Source: Fischerella sp. PCC 9431 (GTDB lineage: Bacteria; Cyanobacteriota; Cyanobacteriia; Cyanobacteriales; Nostocaceae). From it: DNA of 64,000 bases. The notes under the pieces are model-generated. The model was not told the DNA's origin. It saw only the letters and a program-made list of their open reading frames with translations, and ran no database searches. Both the position numbers and the translations under genes were made by a program. The stretch lies in contig NZ_KE650771.1 in assembly GCF_000447295.1 (NCBI RefSeq), positions 3,778,403-3,842,402 on the forward strand, written 5' to 3'. Numbering within the stretch: the first letter of the stretch is position 1; every line of letters starts with the position of its first letter. This document shows positions 37,210 through 44,227 of this stretch, piece after piece.

Positions 37210-37839
37210 TTACTGCTGCCATCCTAATGGTGGTTCAACAATCGTCTGTCCTGCTTTACCAGCAGTAACACCAGGTTTGTCAACAATCTTTACCGTGCTA
37301 GCTTGGGGGCCTTCTTCACCAAGTTCAACGACGCAATGCACACCCGTACCAATTTCTAAGCGATCAAATTCATTATGAAGTACGCTGTTACGGTGAAAAT
37401 AGACTTCCTCGCCATCCAAGGTTTTAATGAAGCCATAACCTTGTTCTGGAAATAGCTTGGTGACAAGTGCGGTTGTTTGTTCGGCGCTATCGTTAGTTTT
37501 GGCTTTGTCACTTTCACGCTGTTGTTCAGCGAGGTCTCGTAGTTGGCGAGTAGCTGCATGAAAAGCATCTCGAATGACTGCTTCTAAAGGTGGATATTGG
37601 TTAACATCCGGTGGATTGCTTTCTGCAACAAGTTCATGACCGGGGGGTACTGTCATATCAATTCGCACTCGATAGGGTGATCCAGAACGGGGGCGATCGT
37701 GAACTTTTTCAATTACAATATGGCAGCTATTAAGGTAGTTACAAACTTGTTCCAGCTTACCTATTTTTTCATTTATTAGAGCATCAATAGCATTTGTTTT
37801 TTCTACGTTGCGATAAGTAATTTCTGGTGGAATCTTCAT
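37210..37839 (-). CDS. HPF/RaiA-like ribosome factor fused to a cold-shock domain
   Basis: A protein of 209 residues. Residues 1-110 match the sigma-54-modulation/HPF (RaiA) fold: a beta-alpha-beta start, GKLEQVCNYLNSCHIVIEK, SPYRVRIDMTVPPGHELV, then a helix VIRDAFHAATRQLRDL. After a polar linker, residues 125-195 form a cold-shock (CSD) domain with GYGFI and EVYFHRNSVL, which carry the RNP-1/RNP-2 aromatic residues. It likely binds ribosomes or RNA under stress. It stands alone on the minus strand, with a 3' hairpin at 37133-37179. Confidence 0.75.
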   Translation of the reverse strand: MKIPPEITYRNVEKTNAIDALINEKIGKLEQVCNYLNSCHIVIEKVHDRPRSGSPYRVRIDMTVPPGHELVAESNPPDVNQYPPLEAVIRDAFHAATRQLRDLAEQQRESDKAKTNDSAEQTTALVTKLFPEQGYGFIKTLDGEEVYFHRNSVLHNEFDRLEIGTGVHCVVELGEEGPQASTVKIVDKPGVTAGKAGQTIVEPPLGWQQ

Positions 37840-38071
37840 ATCTGTTTTATGAACGTACTGTGTAACAAAGTGGTTTGGTTAGTAGTTCAATGATGAATGT
37901 ATTCACCAATCCTAGAAATCTCAAAAATTTTCTGCCTCTAGCTAATGGAAGGTGATCTTAAATTTAGGGATCTGCTCAACGAAAGAGTTTCTTTGAGCTT
38001 TTTTCCACACTTTGCTTAGTTATCTACGGTAGTTCCCAATCTTACCTATTCCTAAACATGTACTGAGGTGG

Positions 38072-38125
38072 TTGACATTTAAGCAATTGCTTATATATCC
38101 TAAAAATAGTTAAGCGTTTGCTTAA
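38072..38125 (+). promoter_or_regulatory. Promoter with twin ArsR-type operators
   Basis: A -35 box TTGACA (38072-38077) is followed at 16 bp by TATATC. The 14-bp palindrome TAAGCAATTGCTTA (38080-38093) sits between -35 and -10. A second, related palindrome TTAAGC-gttt-GCTTAA (38110-38125) lies where transcription would begin. Their centres are 31 bp apart, about three helical turns. This layout suggests autorepression by the ArsR-type protein encoded 18 bp downstream. Confidence 0.7.
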
Positions 38126-38142
38126 ATATATGGTTAATCCGA

Positions 38143-38463
38143 ATGAGTAGACCTGCTGCTAGTGCTGATGTGTTTGTGGCGATCGCAGATCCCACACGCA
38201 GAGCGCTATTGGATCTGTTACGTAGTGGCGAGCAACCAGTAAAACAACTGGCTGAACCATTTGCGATGAGTTTACCAGCAATTTCTCAACACTTACAGGT
38301 TCTTTGCGAAGCAGGCTTAGTACAAATGCGGAAAGCAGGGCGACAGCGTCTGTATCGACTGAACCCAAAGCCACTGAAGCAGATATCTGACTGGATCGCT
38401 GATTACGAGCAGTTCTGGCAAGAAAAACTAGATGCCCTTGGCAACTATTTGGAGGAAAATTAA
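38143..38463 (+). CDS. ArsR-family transcriptional repressor
   Basis: A protein of 106 residues with a winged helix-turn-helix: VFVAIADPTRRALLDLL, VKQLAEPFAMSLPAISQHLQ as the recognition helix, then the wing GRQRLYRL. The Cys-containing ELCVC metal site of arsenic/cadmium sensors is missing. It belongs to the branch that accompanies AHSA1/SRPBCC genes. Its stop overlaps the next start by one base, so they are co-translated. Two palindromic operators precede it. Confidence 0.85.
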   Translation: MSRPAASADVFVAIADPTRRALLDLLRSGEQPVKQLAEPFAMSLPAISQHLQVLCEAGLVQMRKAGRQRLYRLNPKPLKQISDWIADYEQFWQEKLDALGNYLEEN

Positions 38464-39038
38464 TGCTCCGAGACTTGAAGAAAGAAGTTTTCTATCCCTA
38501 TCCCCCGCAACGAGTTTGGCAGGTACTCACCAACCGCCACACTCTTGCTGTATGGCTGATGGAAAACGACTTTGAGCCACGTGTGGGACACAAATTCCGA
38601 TTTCTGTACTCATCAATACCAGGACTAGCTGAAAGCATTGATTGTGAGGTAATTGAACTCGATGAGCCAAAGCGCCTTTCCTTCACTTGGCAAGATAGTA
38701 TGATGTATCGCCCTTCAATTGTGATTTGGACTTTGAAACCTGTGGATGGAGGTACTCAACTGCAACTTGAGCATAAAGGATTAAGTCAAGAACCTGACCA
38801 GACGCGCCTTAGCGCATCTCTACATGAACCAATGCGCCTTTCCCAACCGTGGCAAGGTCGATTTATGCATGAGTCTACAGCACTAACTGCTCACAGTACT
38901 ATGTTATCACCAATACCTGTTGGCAGGTATGAAGCGTTAAATAGTGTAATTCTCAGTTCTTTCCTCGATGGAGGCTGGGACTTCAGGCTAAGTGAAAGAA
39001 TGCCACAAGTCTTAGTTAGTTTTGCCAGTAACAATTAA
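38463..39038 (+). CDS. SRPBCC/AHSA1-domain protein
   Basis: A protein of 191 residues. Residues 1-110 match the START-like AHSA1 fold: YPPQRVWQVLTNRHTLAVWLM, FRFLYSSIPG, DCEVIELDEPKRLSFTWQD, and GGTQLQLEHKGL. A C-terminal tail (130-191) shows some similarity to the end of AHSA1 domains (GGWDFRL). It is a ligand-binding fold of unknown substrate, co-regulated with the ArsR gene it overlaps. The middle (about residues 118-140) appears to be a lineage-specific insertion, and its DNA includes GACGCGCCTTAGCGC-type repeat sequence. Confidence 0.7.
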   Translation: MLRDLKKEVFYPYPPQRVWQVLTNRHTLAVWLMENDFEPRVGHKFRFLYSSIPGLAESIDCEVIELDEPKRLSFTWQDSMMYRPSIVIWTLKPVDGGTQLQLEHKGLSQEPDQTRLSASLHEPMRLSQPWQGRFMHESTALTAHSTMLSPIPVGRYEALNSVILSSFLDGGWDFRLSERMPQVLVSFASNN

Positions 39039-39062
39039 ATAGCAGATGAATTGGAGAGAAAA

Positions 39063-39403
39063 ATGAACGACGCCAGCAAACAACTGCTTGCTTTGGCGCG
39101 AAGGAACGCAGCCAGCTACCGAGTTAATCCGAAAGGCTGTTGGGTTTAAATTGCTTCTACCATCCTGTAGATTCTGTCCCATTTAAAGGGATGGATAAGT
39201 TCATTAATCAAATGGCGATCGCTCCTAATAATTTCTCATTTCGTCTCAAGCAGATTTTTTGTGAACAACCTCAGTTAGCGGTTAACCACCTTGGTGAATT
39301 GATAGAGGAAATATTTGCCCTAGTGGAAAAGCATATGCCAGAGGTGGATACAACACAAGCTTGGCAGGATTACAAACTATGGTCAGATAAATTTCATACT
39401 TAG
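39063..39403 (+). pseudogene. Nucleotidyltransferase-like gene with internal deletion
   Basis: From ATG 39063 (after GGAGAG) there is a 28-codon N-terminus (KQLLALARRNAASYRVNPK) resembling the start of nucleotidyltransferases, then TAA. An overlapping frame from 39140 continues with a C-terminal part: FYHPVDSVPFKGMDKFINQM ... QPQLAVNHLGELIEEIFALV ... WQDYKLWSDKF. The middle, which would contain the GSxxxG active site, is absent. I read this as one gene that lost its centre by deletion with a frame change. The C-terminal 87 residues might still be translated from TTG. Confidence 0.55.
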
Positions 39404-39538
39404 GCAATCAAATATGGTCGAACAAAGTTTTATTTCTACAAGCATCAATTTAGCAAATAGTCATACTCTGACTCCGCATTCTCTGCGTTCTGATGCGGTT
39501 AGTTAAAAATTCAATCTTACCTTTTGGAGATAATAGCC

Positions 39539-40147
39539 ATGAACTCTTCTTTTCAAATCGGCTTTGCAACTATTATTCAACCATCCCAACAAGGAGAAAT
39601 GCAGTTTGATATTTATTCTCGATTGTTTGCCGAAAGAATTATATTTTTGCGTCGGGAATTAACAGAAGAAATAGCAAATTTAATTGTAGCACAAATGCTA
39701 TTCCTTGATGCGAAAGACCCAGATCAAGATATTACATTATATATCAATAGTTCTGGAGGTTCCTTAACAGCGGCATTGACTATATATGACACTATGACTC
39801 AGCTTCGTACAGACATATGTACTGTATGCATTGGTACTGCTGCTGCTACAGCAGCATTCTTGCTTTGTTCTGGTACTAAAGGTAAAAGATACGCTCTTCC
39901 AAATGCGCGAATCACAATTCGCCAACCATCAGGAAGTGCTGAGGGAAAAGCAACTGAAATTGAGGTAGCAGCTAGAGAAATTGTTTACCTCAGAGAATCC
40001 ATTAATAGAATAATAGCTACTAACACTGGTCAACCGGAACATAGAATTAAACTTGATTCTGAAAGAGATTTTGTTATGAGTGCTGAAGAAGCAAAAGCCT
40101 ATGGTTTAGTTGACAGCATCATCCAAAAAACATCTGCTTTTTCCTAA
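39539..40147 (+). CDS. ClpP-family protein lacking catalytic residues (ClpR-like)
   Basis: 202 residues from ATG 39539, preceded by GGAGA; the TTG at 39524 overlaps that Shine-Dalgarno and is rejected. The ClpP fold is clear: LTEEIANLIVAQMLFLDA, DITLYINSSGGS, LCSGTKGKRYALPNARI, ERDFVMSAEEAKAYGLVD. The nucleophile position of GxAAS reads GTAAA (Ala103), and the His of the IHQP motif is Arg128 (TIRQP). Only the Asp (ERD, Asp177) remains. It should be an inactive ring partner for an active ClpP encoded elsewhere. In other cyanobacteria clpR usually sits beside clpP3; here it stands alone. Confidence 0.8.
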   Translation: MNSSFQIGFATIIQPSQQGEMQFDIYSRLFAERIIFLRRELTEEIANLIVAQMLFLDAKDPDQDITLYINSSGGSLTAALTIYDTMTQLRTDICTVCIGTAAATAAFLLCSGTKGKRYALPNARITIRQPSGSAEGKATEIEVAAREIVYLRESINRIIATNTGQPEHRIKLDSERDFVMSAEEAKAYGLVDSIIQKTSAFS

Positions 40148-40176
40148 TCATAAATCAGCACTAACATTTTTAATTT

Positions 40177-40920
40177 TTAATACTGCCAGCATTTTAAGTC
40201 TAAATTTTGACCTGCGATCGCGACTGCACCAAGGTAATTATCACTAGGTGCGAGTTCAACCAGACTCCATTCTTCGTCAGTGATCAGTTTTGCTGGTTGT
40301 TCTAGAGTCAAGGAAATCTCTACTTTTTCTAATTGAACTATTCCGACTCCGATTGCTTTTAAATAAGCTTCTTTACAAGTCCAGTAGCGAAAAAACACTT
40401 GTTGTTGTTGGTTTGGGGGAAGCGATCGCACTACTTCATATTCTTTAGGTGCAAAGAATCTTTCCGCAAGAGCTTCAACATCACTGACTGAGCGCATGTG
40501 TTCTATATCTATACCAATTTTGCGGTTTCTACTGACAGCACATAAAGCCAAATTTTCGGAGTGAGACAAGTTAAATGACAGTCCACTATTAGCAAAGCTA
40601 TCAGCTAACAATGGCTTTCCCCGCAGTTCATAGGTAAATTGTACCGCCTGCGGTTCTACACCCAAGTAGCGACCCAAGATTGTACGGAGGATACCCCGAC
40701 CTGCAATAAAACGCTGTCGATGTTGTTCAAAGTAAAACCTTTGAGCGCGAGCAATTTCGTCACTAGAGAGGGTTGTTTGTAAAGCTTGCAGTTCTGATTG
40801 CGATCGCTCTAGCGAGATTCGCCAAACATGCACATCATCAGGTAATAAGGTTAAATTTGTCGGTGCGGTTAGCCACAAATGATTAGTCTCAGACCCCATC
40901 TTAGATATTTCGTCCGTCAT
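40177..40920 (-). CDS. hetI: HetI, 4'-phosphopantetheinyl transferase (Sfp type)
   Basis: A protein of 247 residues. Sfp-type motifs: FNLSHSENLALCAVS, KIGIDIEHMR (Mg-binding Asp and Glu), FFAPKEYE and FFRYWTCKEAYLKAIGVG. It transfers phosphopantetheine from CoA to carrier-protein serines. The nearest clients are the two HglE ACPs and the HglB carrier, about 5-18 kb away. In Anabaena hetI lies on this strand beside hetN. Upstream of its ATG is an AAATCTAAAAT-type heptameric repeat. It ends 30 bp from the convergent clpR-like gene. Confidence 0.9.
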   Translation of the reverse strand: MTDEISKMGSETNHLWLTAPTNLTLLPDDVHVWRISLERSQSELQALQTTLSSDEIARAQRFYFEQHRQRFIAGRGILRTILGRYLGVEPQAVQFTYELRGKPLLADSFANSGLSFNLSHSENLALCAVSRNRKIGIDIEHMRSVSDVEALAERFFAPKEYEVVRSLPPNQQQQVFFRYWTCKEAYLKAIGVGIVQLEKVEISLTLEQPAKLITDEEWSLVELAPSDNYLGAVAIAGQNLDLKCWQY

Positions 40921-40939
40921 TCAATTTTAGATTTTGGAT

Positions 40940-41191
40940 CTAGTAGTCTTTTAGATGTGCAATTTTTATCACCGTTACTAGCAAAGATTGCTCCTCAATA
41001 TGGTAAATAACTCGGTATTCGCCCAAGCGAATTCTATATAAATTTTCTGTCCCCTTCAGTATTAGAGCATCTTCTGGACGTGGGTTAAATGCTAGTTGTT
41101 CTAGTTTGTGCGCTAGCTGTCGTTGCAATTCAGAATCTAATTTTGTAATTTCCTGCACAGCTGGTGGTGCTAGTGCTACTTGATAGCTCAT
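40940..41191 (-). CDS. RelE/ParE-family toxin
   Basis: A protein of 83 residues: VALAPPAVQEITKL, LAFNPRPEDALILKG, LYRIRLGEYRVIYHIE, VTVIKIAHLKDY. This is the compact RelE fold with the basic RIRLGEYRVIY strand that binds mRNA in ribosome-dependent nucleases. Its start overlaps the stop of the upstream gene by 4 bp (ATGA). It is third in a three-gene cassette. Confidence 0.85.
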   Translation of the reverse strand: MSYQVALAPPAVQEITKLDSELQRQLAHKLEQLAFNPRPEDALILKGTENLYRIRLGEYRVIYHIEEQSLLVTVIKIAHLKDY

Positions 41192-41457
41192 ATCCCTAGC
41201 TCCTTTTTCAGTTCCTCAAGGGGCGTTGCTCCAAGAATAGCAACCTCTTCTAGTGCTGCATAAGCATCTCTTACATCAGCATCATCTAACTTTGCCTCAA
41301 CTAGCTCATGCAATTGCTTTGTTGAGGTGATTTCAACTCCTGGCTGTTCTCTAAGTTTGTCTGCTAACGCATAAAAAGCTTCTTGGTCGTCTCGATGTGC
41401 CAAAACATAAGCTCTTAACTCTTGTTTAGTCATTGCCTGAAAATTTGGCTTAGTCAT
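41188..41457 (-). CDS. DUF6887-type protein, probable antitoxin
   Basis: A protein of 89 residues. The start MTKPNFQAMTKQELRAYVL, then HRDDQEAFYALADKL, is the hallmark of the cyanobacterial DUF6887 family. The C-terminal half (45-89, rich in Asp, Glu and Leu) is not part of that short domain and resembles an antitoxin tail. It overlaps the RelE start by 4 bp and its own start overlaps the upstream DUF6888 gene by 4 bp. The antitoxin role is inferred from position. Confidence 0.7.
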   Translation of the reverse strand: MTKPNFQAMTKQELRAYVLAHRDDQEAFYALADKLREQPGVEITSTKQLHELVEAKLDDADVRDAYAALEEVAILGATPLEELKKELGI

Positions 41458-41630
41458 AAGTATCTCACTCTTCCATTTTGAAATATCTCTACTTCAAATT
41501 CTTGTCCTGCCAGTATGTAAATACGTGTTGTCCGTTCATCTAATCTCACTAAATAAATCGGCAGGTACATCTGAGTTAAATCCTGACACACCTTGAATAA
41601 TTCAATTGCTTGTTCAACAGTTGGTTTCAT
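41454..41630 (-). CDS. DUF6888-type small protein (58 codons)
   Basis: A protein of 58 residues from ATG 41630: MKPTVEQAIELFKVCQDLT, MYLPIYLVRLDERT, IYILAGQEFEVEIF. This matches the DUF6888 pattern, typically paired with DUF6887, as here. The stop TGA overlaps the ATG of the next gene (ATGA at 41457-41454). Function is unknown. The fixed pairing and tight overlaps suggest a translationally coupled unit with the RelE toxin. Confidence 0.75.
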   Translation of the reverse strand: MKPTVEQAIELFKVCQDLTQMYLPIYLVRLDERTTRIYILAGQEFEVEIFQNGRVRYL

Positions 41631-41793
41631 TTAGTCTTATTGTCCATCCTTGATTATTTGATTTCAAGGTTTAGTAGAGCGATCGCTCTCATGAGTAACT
41701 GAAGGCAGGGTGAGGTGATCAATCAATAATATTACTGTACTCATTTCAGTAAACCTGAGTCTAAACTTTTCTCATATCCTAAGTATTTTACTC

Positions 41794-42492
41794 ATGACTT
41801 CTGCAAAAATCTTCAAAAAGCGTTACTTTGCTCAGGTTGTGACGCTGTTGTTATTGTTACTTATTCTGGTAATAGGAGCGATTCCTGGATATCTCAAAGG
41901 TAAATGGCAATGGGAGGAACCGCCACCTATCACCAATCTCAAAAAGTTAAAACAGATACGCCAAACGGGCTTGGTTCTTCCTGGTTGGCAAACGATAGAA
42001 CAAGCAGAACAACTTATCGGCGAACAAAAGTGGTCTTTGCAGTTAATTAAAAAACAAGATGCCAAAACTGAAGCTGTGTTATTGTTATTACCGCAAAATG
42101 GCCCAAGAAAGCAGCCACAAGTAGAATGGACAGAGATTAATGGTTGGGGTCGTTCACGTTGGGGACAGTGGGATATTGCTCAAAGTCGCTTAGTCGAATT
42201 TACTGTCAAGCAGTCGCAAGCAAAGGTAAAAGCTAGGTTCTTTCGTGCGGCGACAAAAGAGCAAACTTTTGCGGTTTTGCAATGGTACGCTTGGCGCGAT
42301 AGTGGTGATCCATCAACTTTGCAGTGGTTGTTAGCAGATCAGATAGCTCAATTACACCAGCAACGTGCTGCTTGGGTTGCTGTCAGCATCCTTGTACCGA
42401 TGGAGCCTTTGGGAAAGATTGATACAGTCTGGTCTGAGGTCAAATCTCTTGGTGAAACCGTACAAGATATTTTGATGACAAATGAATTATGA
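41794..42492 (+). CDS. Cyanoexosortase B-associated protein (orphan)
   Basis: A protein of 232 residues. The N-terminal membrane segment (VVTLLLLLLILVIGAIPGYL) is followed by GKWQWEEPPPI, LKQIRQTGLVLPGW and a soluble domain with LLLLPQNGP, WTEINGWGRSRWGQW and TKEQTFAVLQWY. The pattern resembles the EpsI-like partner of cyanobacterial exosortase B. No exosortase gene (multi-pass, Cys/Arg/His catalytic) is next to it. It precedes the polysaccharide export pair, which fits a role in exopolysaccharide or sorted-protein export. The name is given from memory of the family; the identity should be treated as likely, not certain. Confidence 0.55.
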   Translation: MTSAKIFKKRYFAQVVTLLLLLLILVIGAIPGYLKGKWQWEEPPPITNLKKLKQIRQTGLVLPGWQTIEQAEQLIGEQKWSLQLIKKQDAKTEAVLLLLPQNGPRKQPQVEWTEINGWGRSRWGQWDIAQSRLVEFTVKQSQAKVKARFFRAATKEQTFAVLQWYAWRDSGDPSTLQWLLADQIAQLHQQRAAWVAVSILVPMEPLGKIDTVWSEVKSLGETVQDILMTNEL

Positions 42493-42768
42493 ATAGGCGA
42501 AAAAAGCGGAGATTTTATCAAGCTTGCACGATGCACCATAATAAAACAAGCGTTGTTGTTACTCTCCGAGCATTTATAGAAAAAGTTTAAAGCAGCTTAA
42601 ACCAAACTACTCATATTCATATCCTAAGTTCGCTCTTTGAATTTTTCAAGAAAATTTATTACACTTACCATTACGTGTATCTTAAGTTAGAATAGCCGCT
42701 TGCAGCTTTGTAGTCTGACAATGACTTCACAGCTTAAATAAAATCCTTTATAACTTCTATTTGTTGAT

Positions 42769-44070
42769 ATGCGTGCATTCAGCACACTGTACTGTTTGAG
42801 TTTATTAGTAATAACTTCAATACCAATACCTGCTGTTGCTCAAGCGCCATTTCCTGCTGTGACAGGCAGTGAATTTACTGATGTGGGTGTTAATAATAAT
42901 CAAACACCGTCTCAAATCGACCGTTATATTTTGGGACCAGGAGATACAATTAGCATCCAAGTTCAACGTCCTTTTGGTCCCTATCGTCTAGGACCAGGAG
43001 ATGTGATTGGTGTTGTAATTGAGCGTTTTCCAGATTTAGGTTTTCAAGCTGCTGTCAATCCTGAAGGAAAGATCATTGTTCCTGTTTTGGGAACTGTATC
43101 ACTGCAAAATTTAACTTTAGCAGAGGCACAAAATAAGATTCGCTCGTTATTCAATACTTATGTCATTGACCCAAGAGTAACTTTATCGTTGGTGTCGCAG
43201 CGACTTGATTTAAATTTTTCAGTCACAATCAACCCTGAAGGTAATGTTGTTTTGCCTGAAGTGGGAATAATATCCTTAACAGGCTTGAGTTTGGAAGAAG
43301 CTCAAGAAAAAATTCGCTTACTCCGCGATCGCATTACACCAGATCAAGTTGTCGCTGTATCATTAGCATCACCGCGAACAGTACAAATCACTATTAGTGG
43401 TGAAGTACCTAGACCCGGAATTTATCCCATGAGTTCGCCTACACCTCGGATTGCTGATGCTTTGCAACTAGCAGGCGGTTCTACGATGATGGCAGATCTG
43501 CGACAAGTGCAACTACGACGGAAGTTAATTGATGGTTCAATTATTACTAAAAATATTGACTTGTATAGTCCTGTAGTCAATGGTGACGCTGCACCTAACT
43601 TCCGTTTGCAAGATGGAGATGCGATCGTTGTTATGCGTCGCAACTCAGCTAATGATAATAATTACGATCGCAATCTTGTTGCTCGTTCCTCTTTGGCTCA
43701 ACCCCAAATTCGAGTTCGAGTCTTAAACTACGCTACTGGCGGAATCGTAACGCAAACATTGCCGAATGGTAGTAATTTTGTCGATGCTTTATCAGGAGTC
43801 AACCCTAATTTTACTAACATCCGGGACATTGCCCTAGTTCGCTTTGATCCAGAACGAGGTAAAGCGATCACTCAAAGATTAAATGGTAAAAAGGCTTTAG
43901 CTGGAGACGCAACTCAAAACGTGCCACTTCAAGATAATGATGTTATCGTGATTGGTCGAAATCTCATCGGTAAAATTACGAACTTAATATCTACTATTAC
44001 CCAACCCTTCTTCAGTTTTCAGAATTTCCTCAATTTCTTCGATAGTTTCGTCAATGGTGGAGGAAAGTAA
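42769..44070 (+). CDS. Polysaccharide export protein (Wza-like)
   Basis: A protein of 433 residues. A signal peptide (residues 1-24, ending AVAQA) is followed by a tandem pair of Poly_export-type segments: YILGPGDTISIQVQRPFG then YRLGPGDVIGVVIERFP, and a second NPEGNVVLPEVGIISL. SLBB-like domains follow (ISGEVPRPGIYPM, about 205; VLNYATGGIVTQTLP, about 320). It forms or supports the outer-membrane channel for exopolysaccharide. It is followed 158 bp later by the wzc-like gene on the same strand; the spacer contains AATTCAAAAT-type heptamer repeats and a GCGGAAGCCGCTCCGC hairpin. Confidence 0.85.
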   Translation: MRAFSTLYCLSLLVITSIPIPAVAQAPFPAVTGSEFTDVGVNNNQTPSQIDRYILGPGDTISIQVQRPFGPYRLGPGDVIGVVIERFPDLGFQAAVNPEGKIIVPVLGTVSLQNLTLAEAQNKIRSLFNTYVIDPRVTLSLVSQRLDLNFSVTINPEGNVVLPEVGIISLTGLSLEEAQEKIRLLRDRITPDQVVAVSLASPRTVQITISGEVPRPGIYPMSSPTPRIADALQLAGGSTMMADLRQVQLRRKLIDGSIITKNIDLYSPVVNGDAAPNFRLQDGDAIVVMRRNSANDNNYDRNLVARSSLAQPQIRVRVLNYATGGIVTQTLPNGSNFVDALSGVNPNFTNIRDIALVRFDPERGKAITQRLNGKKALAGDATQNVPLQDNDVIVIGRNLIGKITNLISTITQPFFSFQNFLNFFDSFVNGGGK

Positions 44071-44227
44071 AACAATTCAAAATTCAAAATACCTGCGGAA
44101 GCCGCTCCGCGTCTACAAAATTCAAAATCTAAACCAAACATGAATACTCCTCCTACACCCCCACACCCCTACACCCTTTTTTAAATCAGAGTCAATCCAA
44201 AATCCAAAATCCAAAATCTAAAATCGA

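Noticed and set aside
39414-39506. 30-codon leader upstream of the clpR-like gene
   Set aside because: It is open and ends shortly before the gene, but lacks a ribosome-binding site and recognisable sequence; chance is likely.
42490-42591. 33-codon gene overlapping the stop of the exosortase-associated gene
   Set aside because: Basic, short, no similarity I recognise, and no supporting context beyond the overlap.
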